NCBI RefSeq assembly: GCF_900128905.1
Contig: NZ_FQTV01000008.1
Coordinates: forward strand, 1 to 64,000
Direction: 5' to 3'
Length of the DNA stretch: 64,000 bases
Origin: Bacteroides luti
Lineage (GTDB): Bacteria > Bacteroidota > Bacteroidia > Bacteroidales > Bacteroidaceae
The translations under genes and the position numbers were made by a program. Positions 53,337-63,212 of this stretch are shown here, piece after piece. The notes under the pieces were generated by a model. The model was not told the origin of the DNA, ran no database searches, and saw only the letters and a program-made list of their open reading frames with translations. Every line of letters begins with the position of its first letter. Positions within the stretch are counted from its first letter, which is position 1.

Positions 53337-56300
53337 TTAATCTTCCGAACTACGATCAGTATTACGATCAGAACATCTTAAACATCTCATTGATTCGGCT
53401 ATAGCGTTAAGTTTGTGATAACCTAACCGCACCTCATCAAAGTTGCCTTCCCGTTCTTTCGGATCAAGAGATTGCATTTTAAACCGTTCATGTTCAACTG
53501 TAATTCCTTCATCCACTCCTCTTGTAGGTATCTCTATAGGTTCGCCAATATTTAATTTCCCGGTTCCACCTAAATATTTATCAATAGATCTTGCTGCATT
53601 TTTACCATCGGCAATAGCAGTAATTACCACATCAGAGCCACGGGCAATATCTCCTCCGGCAAAAATTCCAGGTTGAGTGGTCATCTGCGATTCCGGATCA
53701 ACGATAAATGTTCCCCAATCAGTTACTCCAACCTCACCCTTTGGAATAAAAGGTAAATCGGAATACTGACTCACTGCCGGAATAGCCATATCAATATCCA
53801 TCATAAACGTAGAGTTAATTACCTCAACCGGTATCCGCCTGCCATCTTTTCCAAACTTACCAGGTATCATTTTCACGCATTCAATACCAGTAACCTTTCC
53901 ATCACCCACGAAACGAACCGGAGCAACTAATTCGTGCAAGATTACTCCTTCTTCTATTGCATCTTCTATTTCCCTTCTGTCGGCAGGCATCTCTTCCATT
54001 TTCCTTCTATAGAGTATATGTACCTCTTTAGCTCCAAGGCGAAGAGCCGATCTTGCTGCATCAATGGCTGTATTACCACCTCCAATAACAGCAACAATTC
54101 CCTTCACTTTTACTTTTTTGTTCAGACTAATATCTCTAAGGAAATCGAGTCCGTGATACACTCCTCCCTTTTCCTCTCCTTCTATACCAATTTTTCGGGA
54201 AAGCTGTGTACCTATTGAAATATATATCGCATTATATTTTTCTTTCAATTCACTGAATGTTATATCCTTTCCAACCTTTGTGTTGTAGATAATATTAATT
54301 CCCGACTGAACAATTGCGTCGATTTCCTTTTTCAATTCTTCTTTTGGTAACCTATATTCAGGAATTCCGTAAGCCAAAATTCCACCTGCAACATCTTTCT
54401 CCTCGTATATATCAACAGTATAGCCAAGCCGTGACAAATAATAGCCACAAGTCAATCCGGACGGGCCGGCACCAATAATTCCTACAGAACTTCCATTCTT
54501 AGGAAAACTGAGAGTTACCAAAGGCTCTCCTGAATTATATACAAAGTCGGCTGCATAGCGTTTCAAGTCGGCTATCGCAATAGGATCATCAATCTGGGCA
54601 CGACGACATTTACTCTCACATGGATGAGTACAAACTCTACCACAAATAGATGGAAATGGATTTTCCTGACGAATAAGGTTATAGGCATCTCGCACTCTTC
54701 CTGCAGCTATCAAAGCAACATAACCGGGAACATTAACCTTTGCAGGACAAGCATTCTGACAAGGAGCAAGGAAAAGACTTCCACAAACTCCGGCCCTACA
54801 ATAATCCATCTTTATATGTTCGTCATACTCATACCTGAAATATTTAATTGTGCTAAGTACCGGGTTGGGAGCAGTTTGACCTAATCCACATATAGCAGAA
54901 TCTTTGATTGATTCTCCTAGTTCAATCAAAAGCTCAACATCCCCTTCTTTTCCCTCTCCACGTGTGATCCTTTCGAGAATTTCCAGCATCCGCTTTGTTC
55001 CGATACGGCATGGAACACACTTTCCACAAGATTCATCCTGAACAAAATCCATAAAGAAACGAGCCATATCAACCATACAAGTATCTTCATCGGTACATAT
55101 CAAACCACCAGAGCCCATAATTGCCCCTAGTTTTGTCAGAGATTCGTAATCAATAGGAGTATTAAGATGCTCAGCAGTAAGACAACCACCCGATGGGCCT
55201 CCGGTTTGTGCCATCTTGAATAACTTTCCTCTCTGAATTCCTCCACCTACATCAAAAAGAATCTCACCGAGCGTAGTACCCATTGGAACTTCTATCAATC
55301 CTTTGTGCACTATAGCTCCGGCCAGAGCAAACACTTTTGTGCCCTTACTTTTCTCCGTTCCAATAGAAGAAAACCATTTTGAACCATTTAATATAATTTG
55401 AGCAACATTACCTAATGTCTCTACATTATTGATAACAGTAGGCTTTCCAAACAAACCACTCTGCACCGGATAAGGAGGTTTCTGTCTGGGTTCTCCTCTC
55501 TTTCCTTCCACCGATTCCATCAATGCTGTCTCTTCTCCACAAACAAAAGCTCCAGCTCCAATTCTGATTACAATATCAAAACTAAACTTGCTTCCAAGAA
55601 TATTATCTCCAAGAATGCCTAGCTCCTGAGATGCTTTTATAGCCATAGTCAGTCTTTCAATCGCAATAGGATACTCAGCTCTTATATAGACTACGCCTTT
55701 TGAAGCACCAATGGCATAACCGGCAATCAACATACCTTCTATAACCGAATGAGGATCTCCTTCTAGCAAACTTCTATCCATAAAAGCACCAGGATCTCCT
55801 TCGTCTGCATTACAAATAAGATATTTCAAATCGCTACTTACCTTATTTGCCATTTCCCATTTAGTACCTGTTGGAAAACCACCACCGCCACGACCTCTCA
55901 ATCCTGAATTTTTAATTTCATCAACAACTTCTATTGGATTCATGGTAAGTGCTTTAGCCAATGCAAAATATCCATCATGCGCAATATATTCGTCAACTGA
56001 AGCATAGTCAATAGTTCCACACTTCTGAAGTACAATCTTTTTCTGATGCTTAAAGAATGGTATTTCATTTAAATCAGGAATTACTTCGCCGGTTTCAGGG
56101 TTCTTATAGCAGAATTTTTCGGCAATTCTCCCTTCTTTAATATGTTCATTCACAATAAATGAAGCACTTGCAGGATTAAGATTGCAATATAAAGTATTGC
56201 CTGGATTGATGATTAAAGTAGGCCCCAAAGTACATGCTCCCATGCATCCGGTCAGCTTTATTCTCACTTTCGATTGTAGGTGTTCATGTTCGAGAGCCTG

Positions 56301-56444
56301 CTCAAAAGCCTCCTTGAATTTCTTGCAATCAGAAGATATACAACCCGCGCCATAACAAATATGAGCGGTAAACTGAAATGCTTTCTCTTTGTTCAGAAAA
56401 TCATTCTTTATCGATTCAAGATCTTTGATTGTATTGATTTTCAT
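53337..56444 (-). CDS. hydB: NuoF-like hydrogenase subunit fused to a GltD/NfnB-like flavoprotein
   Basis: 1035 residues. N-terminal thioredoxin-like 2Fe-2S domain (Cys30, Cys35, Cys67, Cys71), then the NADH/FMN module (GLRGRGGGGFPTGTKWEM near 184), SLBB domain and the NuoF 4Fe-4S motif (ESCGKCVPCRIGT near 475). From about residue 545 it changes into a GltD/NfnB-type oxidoreductase: Cys-rich cluster motifs (CQNACPAKVNVPGY and CGRVCTHPCESKC), FAD site GIIGAGPSGL and NAD(P)H site AVIGGGNTAIDAA. Typical HydB ends near 600 residues. The fusion would connect the hydrogenase to a second pyridine nucleotide pool. Confidence 0.9.
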   Translation of the reverse strand: MKINTIKDLESIKNDFLNKEKAFQFTAHICYGAGCISSDCKKFKEAFEQALEHEHLQSKVRIKLTGCMGACTLGPTLIINPGNTLYCNLNPASASFIVNEHIKEGRIAEKFCYKNPETGEVIPDLNEIPFFKHQKKIVLQKCGTIDYASVDEYIAHDGYFALAKALTMNPIEVVDEIKNSGLRGRGGGGFPTGTKWEMANKVSSDLKYLICNADEGDPGAFMDRSLLEGDPHSVIEGMLIAGYAIGASKGVVYIRAEYPIAIERLTMAIKASQELGILGDNILGSKFSFDIVIRIGAGAFVCGEETALMESVEGKRGEPRQKPPYPVQSGLFGKPTVINNVETLGNVAQIILNGSKWFSSIGTEKSKGTKVFALAGAIVHKGLIEVPMGTTLGEILFDVGGGIQRGKLFKMAQTGGPSGGCLTAEHLNTPIDYESLTKLGAIMGSGGLICTDEDTCMVDMARFFMDFVQDESCGKCVPCRIGTKRMLEILERITRGEGKEGDVELLIELGESIKDSAICGLGQTAPNPVLSTIKYFRYEYDEHIKMDYCRAGVCGSLFLAPCQNACPAKVNVPGYVALIAAGRVRDAYNLIRQENPFPSICGRVCTHPCESKCRRAQIDDPIAIADLKRYAADFVYNSGEPLVTLSFPKNGSSVGIIGAGPSGLTCGYYLSRLGYTVDIYEEKDVAGGILAYGIPEYRLPKEELKKEIDAIVQSGINIIYNTKVGKDITFSELKEKYNAIYISIGTQLSRKIGIEGEEKGGVYHGLDFLRDISLNKKVKVKGIVAVIGGGNTAIDAARSALRLGAKEVHILYRRKMEEMPADRREIEDAIEEGVILHELVAPVRFVGDGKVTGIECVKMIPGKFGKDGRRIPVEVINSTFMMDIDMAIPAVSQYSDLPFIPKGEVGVTDWGTFIVDPESQMTTQPGIFAGGDIARGSDVVITAIADGKNAARSIDKYLGGTGKLNIGEPIEIPTRGVDEGITVEHERFKMQSLDPKEREGNFDEVRLGYHKLNAIAESMRCLRCSDRNTDRSSED

Positions 56445-56472
56445 AGATTTATAGATTAGATTTTTCTTTGGC

Positions 56473-56973
56473 TTATTTCAAAGTTCCCAAGATTCGTTTT
56501 ATTCTATTGGGATTTACCTGTTTATACACCTTGCCATTGATAGTCATAGCCGGAGCAAGTCCACAAGAACCTATGCAACGCATTACAGTAAGTGAATATC
56601 TCTTGTCCGGAGTAGTTTCGCCCACATCTATACCCAATTCATCTTTCAGTTTATTCAGCACCTCTTTACCTCCACGAACATAGCAGGCTGTTCCCAGACA
56701 AACAGAAATAGTATATTTCCCTTTCGGCTTTGTCGAAAAGAAAGAATAAAACGTAAGAACACTATTTACTTTCGAAACAGACAAGTCCATCTGACTGGCA
56801 ATAAAATGCTGCACCTCAGTAGGAAGATAACCGAATATAGCCTGTGCCATATGCAAAATCTGAATCAGATTATCCTCTTTCCGATCATAATCAATTATAA
56901 CATCCTTAAGAAGATTATATTTTTCTTCTTCAGTCATCATGTGAACATTGCAAATGTCGTCTTCTGTTATCAT
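56473..56973 (-). CDS. hydC: NuoE-like hydrogenase subunit (HydC)
   Basis: 166 residues, thioredoxin-like 2Fe-2S protein. The four ligands are in CLGTACYVRGG and CIGSCGLAP. Helical N-terminus (LLKDVIIDYDRKEDNLIQIL) and SFFSTKPKGKY are family typical. Followed after 28 bp by the NuoF-like subunit and preceded closely by hydE. Confidence 0.92.
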   Translation of the reverse strand: MITEDDICNVHMMTEEEKYNLLKDVIIDYDRKEDNLIQILHMAQAIFGYLPTEVQHFIASQMDLSVSKVNSVLTFYSFFSTKPKGKYTISVCLGTACYVRGGKEVLNKLKDELGIDVGETTPDKRYSLTVMRCIGSCGLAPAMTINGKVYKQVNPNRIKRILGTLK

Positions 56974-56978
56974 AGAGA

Positions 56979-58070
56979 TTATACTATTAGTTTTCTATTA
57001 ATATAATGTTTAGAATCACCATAATCATTGTATGCAACCTCTTCACCAATCATCTTTATCCTTTTAGCTAGACAATTCAGGCAATCATCCGCATCTTCAT
57101 TGATACATGGCTTGTTTTCGTAAAGAAGATAACTGCGCCTGTATTTCAATGGCGTAAGATTTGGCATTACTACATTTGCACCGGCTTTCAAACCAATTTC
57201 CCTTCCCATTGGAATAATAGACTGAAGAGCTGTAGTCGATGCTATATTAATATCCGGCATCAATATCCTTAAAACAGCAATCATACGAATGGATAAATTG
57301 AACCGCTCGTTAAGAGGCATCAGCAAATTCTTATAATTGTATAAGGGCGTATCCGCATGTTCAAGATATGGCCCCATTCCTACCATATCAATATCCCTTT
57401 CTTTTATAAACAATAAATCGTCTGCAAGGTTCTCAATCGTTTGAAAAGGCAAACCAATCATTACTCCTGTTCCCGTCATATAACCAGTTTCCCGAAGATA
57501 ATCCAAACATTTCAGACGAGTTTTAAAACTATGCAGCTCATCTGACGGATGTATCTTATTATACAGTTCTTCGCTGGATGTTTCAATTCTCAGCAAATAT
57601 CTCTGAGCACCTGCATCAAACCAACTTTTGTACGTATCCAAAGACTGCTCTCCAAGAGAAAGAGTAATACGGAAATCCGGATTTGTAACTTTCTTTATTT
57701 TAGCTATTAATGCCGTTATTCTATTTACAAACTCTTCGCTACTTAGTTCTCCCGACTGAAGAACAATGCCTTTCAAGTGATTTTCCTGTGCAAATTCAAC
57801 AATCTCTAAAATTTCCGTATCAGAAAGAAAATATCTGGAAACTTTATGATTTCCGCTTCTTATTCCACAATAATAGCAATTCTTTCTGCAATAGTTGGAA
57901 AACTCAATCAACCCTCTCAGGTATACTTTTCTGCCAATAATTCTCTCCTTTATTGAATAAGCCCTTTTTATCAACTCATCGTGTTCTTCTTTATCTGTAA
58001 TAGATAGTAAGCGGATAATATCTTCTCTTGACAACTCCTGCCTGTTTAATATTTCGCTTACCGTCATCAT
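56979..58070 (-). CDS. hydE: [FeFe]-hydrogenase maturase HydE
   Basis: 363 residues, radical SAM enzyme that helps assemble the H-cluster diiron subcluster. The cluster motif is CRKNCYYCGIR (Cys61, Cys65, Cys68), followed by a TIM-barrel core (GTGVMIGLPFQT, MVGMGPYLEHADTPL). It starts 3 bp after hydF ends. Confidence 0.95.
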   Translation of the reverse strand: MMTVSEILNRQELSREDIIRLLSITDKEEHDELIKRAYSIKERIIGRKVYLRGLIEFSNYCRKNCYYCGIRSGNHKVSRYFLSDTEILEIVEFAQENHLKGIVLQSGELSSEEFVNRITALIAKIKKVTNPDFRITLSLGEQSLDTYKSWFDAGAQRYLLRIETSSEELYNKIHPSDELHSFKTRLKCLDYLRETGYMTGTGVMIGLPFQTIENLADDLLFIKERDIDMVGMGPYLEHADTPLYNYKNLLMPLNERFNLSIRMIAVLRILMPDINIASTTALQSIIPMGREIGLKAGANVVMPNLTPLKYRRSYLLYENKPCINEDADDCLNCLAKRIKMIGEEVAYNDYGDSKHYINRKLIV

Positions 58071-58073
58071 ACA

Positions 58074-59270
58074 TCAACTCATAAAAGGAGCTATTGCCCT
58101 TTCAAAGATTCCATTTATCCAGGCAATAGTCAATCCATAGTTTGTAACTGGAACACCTGCTTCAATAGCCTCAGCCAGACGACTAAAGACTTGTTTCCGT
58201 GTAATCATACAACTACCACACTGAATAACCAGTGCATAATCTGTTATTGGGTTCTTTATTTCGTCCAGACCAGCGACAACGTCAAAGTCCAATTGCTTTT
58301 TCGTATATTCTCTCAGCCAATTAGGGATTTTAAACCTCCCGATGTCATCACAACTAACCTGATGCGTGCACGATTCAAGAATTAAAATGTGATCGCCATC
58401 TTTCAAATCTGATATTTTTCCAGCTCCTTTCACATAATCGTCAAAAGGACCTCGCATGTGAGCATAAGCCACGCTGAATCCCGTTAAGGGAATATCAGGA
58501 GGAACAATCTTATTTACAGTCTTAAATACCTGACTATCTGTTATAATCAATTTGGGCTTTATACCTGTATTATGCAAGAACAACTCCAGTTCCGTCACGT
58601 TTACAACAATATTAATAGCTCCATTATCTAATACATCACGAATGGCCATTACCTGAGGTAAAATCAATCTACCTTCAGGAGCTTCAGAATCATTTGAAGT
58701 AATGAGCAAAACAATATCTCCACGATTAATCAATCCCTTCAATAACGAAGGTTTTTGATAAGCCGTTTCGGGAATAATACTTTTAAGCGTTTCAATAACA
58801 CAGTTAATATTGAAATTTGTTTTTGCGCTAAACTCAACAATAGGCGCATTGGTATATTGCTGTATTTCCTTTATTGTACTGTTCAGCAAGGGTTCCAAAT
58901 CCACTTTGTTATATACAATCAGGCAATCCACATCAGCTTTATAAAACTTTCGTATCAGTGTTTCTTCAAACTCTCCAAAAGTATTATCTGTTATAAGCAA
59001 TATAGCACAATCTATTTGTTTTATTACATCCAAAGTCTTGGCAATCCTTTTTTCGCCAAGTACCCCACTGTCATCAATACCCGCCGTATCAATAATAATG
59101 GCAGGTCCAACTCCCAGAATCTCCATTGATTTCTTTACAGGATCAGTTGTAGTACCCGGAACCTCAGACACAATAGCCACATCAAGTCCCGTCAGTGCAT
59201 TGATGAATGAGCTCTTACCCACATTCCTCCGACCAAAAATTCCAATGTGCGGTTTTAAATCACGTGCCAT
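58074..59270 (-). CDS. hydF: [FeFe]-hydrogenase maturation GTPase HydF
   Basis: 398 residues. Scaffold that carries and delivers the diiron precursor. N-terminal Ras-like GTPase: P-loop GRRNVGKSS (13-21), PGTTTDPV switch and NKVD. Middle dimerisation domain; the C-terminal Fe-S site shows CTHQVSC and QCGSCM, consistent with the HydF CxH...HCxxC pattern. Confidence 0.95.
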   Translation of the reverse strand: MARDLKPHIGIFGRRNVGKSSFINALTGLDVAIVSEVPGTTTDPVKKSMEILGVGPAIIIDTAGIDDSGVLGEKRIAKTLDVIKQIDCAILLITDNTFGEFEETLIRKFYKADVDCLIVYNKVDLEPLLNSTIKEIQQYTNAPIVEFSAKTNFNINCVIETLKSIIPETAYQKPSLLKGLINRGDIVLLITSNDSEAPEGRLILPQVMAIRDVLDNGAINIVVNVTELELFLHNTGIKPKLIITDSQVFKTVNKIVPPDIPLTGFSVAYAHMRGPFDDYVKGAGKISDLKDGDHILILESCTHQVSCDDIGRFKIPNWLREYTKKQLDFDVVAGLDEIKNPITDYALVIQCGSCMITRKQVFSRLAEAIEAGVPVTNYGLTIAWINGIFERAIAPFMS

Positions 59271-59295
59271 AATCTGTAATAATTATCAGTAAGAA

Positions 59296-60723
59296 TTAGT
59301 AATACAAATCTCTCTTTCCCAACTTTAACTGTTTTATCTTCTCAAGGATAGACGCTTTCATATTCTCATCCTCCATATTATCAATCGTAGAATAAATTAC
59401 ATTCCACCCTTTATCTGCAGTATGTTGAGGTGCATAATCAATAAGATATTCAGCCAGCGTAAGAATGGCATTAGGAGTACAATAACGCTTTATGAATCCA
59501 GGGACAGAGAATTCCATGAAATGCTCTCCTGTTCTGCCAAGCCTGTAACAGGCAGTGCAGAAAGAAGGAATCATACCCTGATCAAGCAATTCATCAATTA
59601 TATCATTCAAAGGCCTGTCATCATTTATCTGAAACTGTCCTCTGTTCAGATTCCTTTCCTGAACAATTTTTTCAGCATAGCTACCAATCTCGATATTAGT
59701 TCCGCCATCTATTTGCGAAACTCCATACTGTATTATTTCATCTCTCAAGACCGCAGGTTCTCTTGCCGTCAGAATCATTCCTGTATAAGGTACAGCTAAT
59801 CTCAAGATAGCAATCAGTTTAGTAAAATCCTCATCGCTTACAAAATAGTTCGTTTTCAGATTTTGTCCGGACGCATCTTTCACCCTGGGAAAAGAGATGG
59901 TATGAGGACCCACATTATAGCAAGCTTCAAAATGATTCGCGTGCCTCACCAAAGCAAGCACTTCAAAACGCCAATCGTATAAGCCAAACAAAGCACCTAT
60001 TCCCACATCATCAATACCCGCTTCCTGAGCCCTGTCCAAAGCAGTCAGCCTGTAATTATAATCAGCCTTTTTACCTCGTTGATGATAAATTTTATAAGCC
60101 TCCGGATGATAAGTTTCCTGAAAAATCTGATATGTTCCTATTCCGGCTGCTTTTACAACCTTAAAGCCGTCAATATCCAGCGGAGCAGCATTGATATTCA
60201 CTCTTCTTATTTCTCCATTTCCTTTTTTAAGGGCATAAGCTATCTTTACTGTATGAGCAATATATTCGGGACTATATTCCGAATGTTCACCATAAACAAG
60301 AATCAGCCTTTTCTGTCCATTGTCTTCCAATGCCTCTATCTCTTTCACAATCTCCTGGTCAGAAAGAGTTTTCCTCACAGCATCTTTGTTTGATATTCTA
60401 AAACCACAATAAAGACAATCATTTGTACATTTATTGCCTATATAAAGCGGAGCAAACAGCACAATTCTATTCCCGTAAATAGTACGTTTAAGTGTTTTTG
60501 CACCTTCCTTTATTTCTTCAATAAGTTCTGGAGTATCAGCCTTAACAAGACATGCAACTTCTTCTAGATTCAACCTTTGCTTGGCAAGCGATTTGGCTAT
60601 AATCTCACGTACTTTTTGTTTTGAAGGAACGGCATTATTGAGATAATCCCATATTTCGAGAGGATCGATAAACGGTTTCATTCGTTCATCTGCAATGGAG
60701 TATTTTTCAGGAGTAAATTTCAT
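59296..60723 (-). CDS. hydG: [FeFe]-hydrogenase maturase HydG
   Basis: 475 residues from the ATG at 60723 (MKFTPEKYS); an upstream in-frame start at 60783 would add a hydrophobic tail that the family lacks. Radical SAM tyrosine lyase making the CO and CN ligands of the H-cluster. Cluster motif CTNDCLYCGFR (Cys99, Cys103, Cys106), and the second cluster Cys pair FCTACYRLGR near residue 380. It is the first gene of the six-gene hyd operon. Confidence 0.95.
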   Translation of the reverse strand: MKFTPEKYSIADERMKPFIDPLEIWDYLNNAVPSKQKVREIIAKSLAKQRLNLEEVACLVKADTPELIEEIKEGAKTLKRTIYGNRIVLFAPLYIGNKCTNDCLYCGFRISNKDAVRKTLSDQEIVKEIEALEDNGQKRLILVYGEHSEYSPEYIAHTVKIAYALKKGNGEIRRVNINAAPLDIDGFKVVKAAGIGTYQIFQETYHPEAYKIYHQRGKKADYNYRLTALDRAQEAGIDDVGIGALFGLYDWRFEVLALVRHANHFEACYNVGPHTISFPRVKDASGQNLKTNYFVSDEDFTKLIAILRLAVPYTGMILTAREPAVLRDEIIQYGVSQIDGGTNIEIGSYAEKIVQERNLNRGQFQINDDRPLNDIIDELLDQGMIPSFCTACYRLGRTGEHFMEFSVPGFIKRYCTPNAILTLAEYLIDYAPQHTADKGWNVIYSTIDNMEDENMKASILEKIKQLKLGKRDLYY

Positions 60724-60782
60724 GATTCCAATCTTTTTAGCTCTGTCCGTGAATATTATAATATATAGAACAATATATAACA

Positions 60783-60823
60783 AAAATAGATTGAATAATA
60801 AGTAAATATATTCAATCTATTTT
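60783..60823 (-). repeat. Inverted repeat between the esterase gene and hydG
   Basis: A perfect 15-bp AT-rich inverted repeat (60783-60797 and 60809-60823) with an 11-nt loop. On the minus strand it is followed by TTG, so it could be the terminator of the upstream esterase gene. A -7-like TATTTTTG (60781-60788) overlaps its downstream arm, so it could instead be an operator at the hydG promoter. Sequence alone cannot decide. Confidence 0.6.
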
Positions 60824-60879
60824 AATAAATGAAATCGGAATCGATAATATTTTATAGCTCAGCTATTTTTTTTATAAAA

Positions 60880-63114
60880 TCATGGTTTAGAGATTAATGG
60901 CCGGATAACATCAGCCCAAATCTGATATCCCTTTTCCGTAGGATGACAGAAGTCGGGAGCTATTTCTTTAGGCAATGTACCATCAGCTTCCAGCATCTTA
61001 GGGCCAATATTCAGGAGCGTGATATTATTCTCCTTAGCAAAAGTTTCAAGATTACGGTTTATCTCGTTAATAAGAATTCTGCGTGGATGAGTTGGCTCAT
61101 GTTCACGAGGAAAGACAGACATCAAGACAATCTTTGCACCCGGCACTTTAGAGCGAAGACGCATACAGATAGCACGGATACCTTCTACAATTTCGGGAGC
61201 AGTATTCATGCGGGCATTCTTAGTTTCACTGGTATTATTGGTACCAATATGAAGAATAATCGTACGAGGATGAAGTCTGTCTATCTCTCCATGATCGAGA
61301 CGCCAAAGTACATTTTGTGTACGATCCCATCCAAAGCCCAGATTTAGTACACGGTAATCCTTGAACAAAGCATTCCAGGTCTCTGCTCCGTTAGGAGTTC
61401 GTAGACGCCCGTCAGCATATTTAAGTTGTGGTAATCCACCCCAGAAATGAGTGATTGAGTTACCTATAAGAACCACTTCCGGATTAATGGAATCCTTAAT
61501 TGCTAATACATCAGCATGACGTGCCCACCAGTCATAACTGTCATTTTCCAACTTAGAAGCCGGAACTATTGCTGTGTTTGAAGATATTTCTGTATCCAAA
61601 GACTTATCTCCCATCAGTTCAGACAACAAAGGTTCCATTGCCTGAGCCCATGCTTTTGCTCCTGCAGGAGAAGGATGAAGCCAATCGCTCATCATATCAT
61701 GATTGATTGACCCATTCATATTGAGAAACACATGATTCACATCACAATAAAAGACATGCTTTCCATCAGCAATCCTGGATACTAAATCGGAAGCGCGTTC
61801 AAGAATCATACGATGCGAGGTTGGATTTGGTCCACCATAACATCCCGGAAAGCAACGCATCATAATAATCTTTGAATCAGGCAACTTTTCACGCAAGAGT
61901 TTAACTACAGCTTCTATTCCACCGGCAAGTTGGCCTGCAGTGTGACGTGTAGGGTAATGTACTTCATCTATATTATTAGTACCTATTTCCAATACTACCA
62001 CTTTGGGTGATTGACCTTCCAGTTCTCCATTCTGAATATTCCATATAAGATTTTCGGTGCGGTAACCACTAAAACCTAGGTTAAGAGCCTTCCTTGGAGC
62101 AAAGAACTGATTCCATACAGACTGATACTGAGGTTTCTCAAAATTATTTGTGATAGAATTACCAATCATAATCAAATCATACTTATCCTTAGCTACAAGA
62201 GCCAGTTTATCAGCATGGCGCTTATGGTTATATCCTTCAACAGGAACAGTAGCAGGATTCTGTGCAGTCTTTTCAGTCTCAGGCTTTGCTTCCAAAAACT
62301 TCTTAAGAATACCCGAAAGCTTAAAATTTCCGTCCAAAGCAATGGTATCCTTGCCACAAACATAAACATTATCTTTCTGAGAGTAGCAAGACGCCTTTCC
62401 ATCATACCCTATCCATGTTTTAGTATATTCCTCACAACTCTTCACCCACGCTTTGTCTCCATTATCGGGAACAATAGTAAGTAATCTGCCGACGGGTTCC
62501 AGAGGAGGCAAAACTGCAGCATAAACAGTTCCGGCAAGAGTTTCATTCATATATGAAGGAGATATAAGAATCAATTCATCGGGTTGTTCCTTTTTATTCA
62601 TCCTTTGCACAGCTTTTGCAGCAAGATGTCCTCCCGAAGCAAATCCCATTGCAAGCAAGTGATCAGTATTCAAACCTTGAAGATTCTTATTGCCCTTAAG
62701 TAATCTGAAAGCTTTAAGAGCATCCGTCAAAGCCATATTGCGTGTTTGTATATCACTACCCACACGATATTCAAGAACAGCTACGTCAAAGTTTTGTGCA
62801 TTAAGAAATCTGGTAGTAGATTCACATTCACTTTTCAACTTTAATGTTTCATAATCCCCTCCTGGAATTAGCAACACCGTACCCTTATGCAATCCGGATT
62901 TAGTTCTTACTAAATGAAGTAAAGGAACATCTACTTTATGAATTTCACCATCCTTACCAATAGCATTCCCCTTTGGCAGAGATTGCCCATCAAGTGAAAC
63001 ATAATTTGTGCGAGCTGCTCTCTTTACATTAACAGAACTTTCTGCACCTTTAGAAAAAACCGAAACGGTAATAAATAAAATTATAGCCAGAGATAGCCGA
63101 TTAAATGATTTCAT
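60880..63114 (-). CDS. Exported three-domain esterase: alpha/beta hydrolase plus two SGNH domains
   Basis: 744 residues from ATG 63114, which starts the signal peptide (MKSFNRLSLAIILFITVSVF); the longer frame from 63186 buries it. Residues about 60-290 are an acetylesterase-like alpha/beta hydrolase with GFASGGH (157-163), where relatives have GFSAGGH. Two SGNH/GDSL domains follow, each with GNSIT, GTNN and a final DxxH (DWLHPS and DFCHPT). The SGNH domains resemble PAF-acetylhydrolase-type esterases; together this suggests deacetylation of glycans. The proposed -7 box is at 63184-63191. Confidence 0.85.
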   Translation of the reverse strand: MKSFNRLSLAIILFITVSVFSKGAESSVNVKRAARTNYVSLDGQSLPKGNAIGKDGEIHKVDVPLLHLVRTKSGLHKGTVLLIPGGDYETLKLKSECESTTRFLNAQNFDVAVLEYRVGSDIQTRNMALTDALKAFRLLKGNKNLQGLNTDHLLAMGFASGGHLAAKAVQRMNKKEQPDELILISPSYMNETLAGTVYAAVLPPLEPVGRLLTIVPDNGDKAWVKSCEEYTKTWIGYDGKASCYSQKDNVYVCGKDTIALDGNFKLSGILKKFLEAKPETEKTAQNPATVPVEGYNHKRHADKLALVAKDKYDLIMIGNSITNNFEKPQYQSVWNQFFAPRKALNLGFSGYRTENLIWNIQNGELEGQSPKVVVLEIGTNNIDEVHYPTRHTAGQLAGGIEAVVKLLREKLPDSKIIMMRCFPGCYGGPNPTSHRMILERASDLVSRIADGKHVFYCDVNHVFLNMNGSINHDMMSDWLHPSPAGAKAWAQAMEPLLSELMGDKSLDTEISSNTAIVPASKLENDSYDWWARHADVLAIKDSINPEVVLIGNSITHFWGGLPQLKYADGRLRTPNGAETWNALFKDYRVLNLGFGWDRTQNVLWRLDHGEIDRLHPRTIILHIGTNNTSETKNARMNTAPEIVEGIRAICMRLRSKVPGAKIVLMSVFPREHEPTHPRRILINEINRNLETFAKENNITLLNIGPKMLEADGTLPKEIAPDFCHPTEKGYQIWADVIRPLISKP

Positions 63115-63183
63115 TTTTAAATCAAATTTTTGAGAATATATTTTTCCGATAGTATTTACAGAGCAAGAATGCTCTTTATTCTG

Positions 63184-63191
63184 CAAAAATA
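63184..63191 (-). promoter_or_regulatory. Candidate -7 box for the esterase gene
   Basis: Minus-strand TATTTTTG fits TAnnTTTG and lies about 70 bp before the ATG at 63114. No clear -33. Confidence 0.4.
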
Positions 63192-63212
63192 AGATTTTCT
63201 TTTTTATGATTA

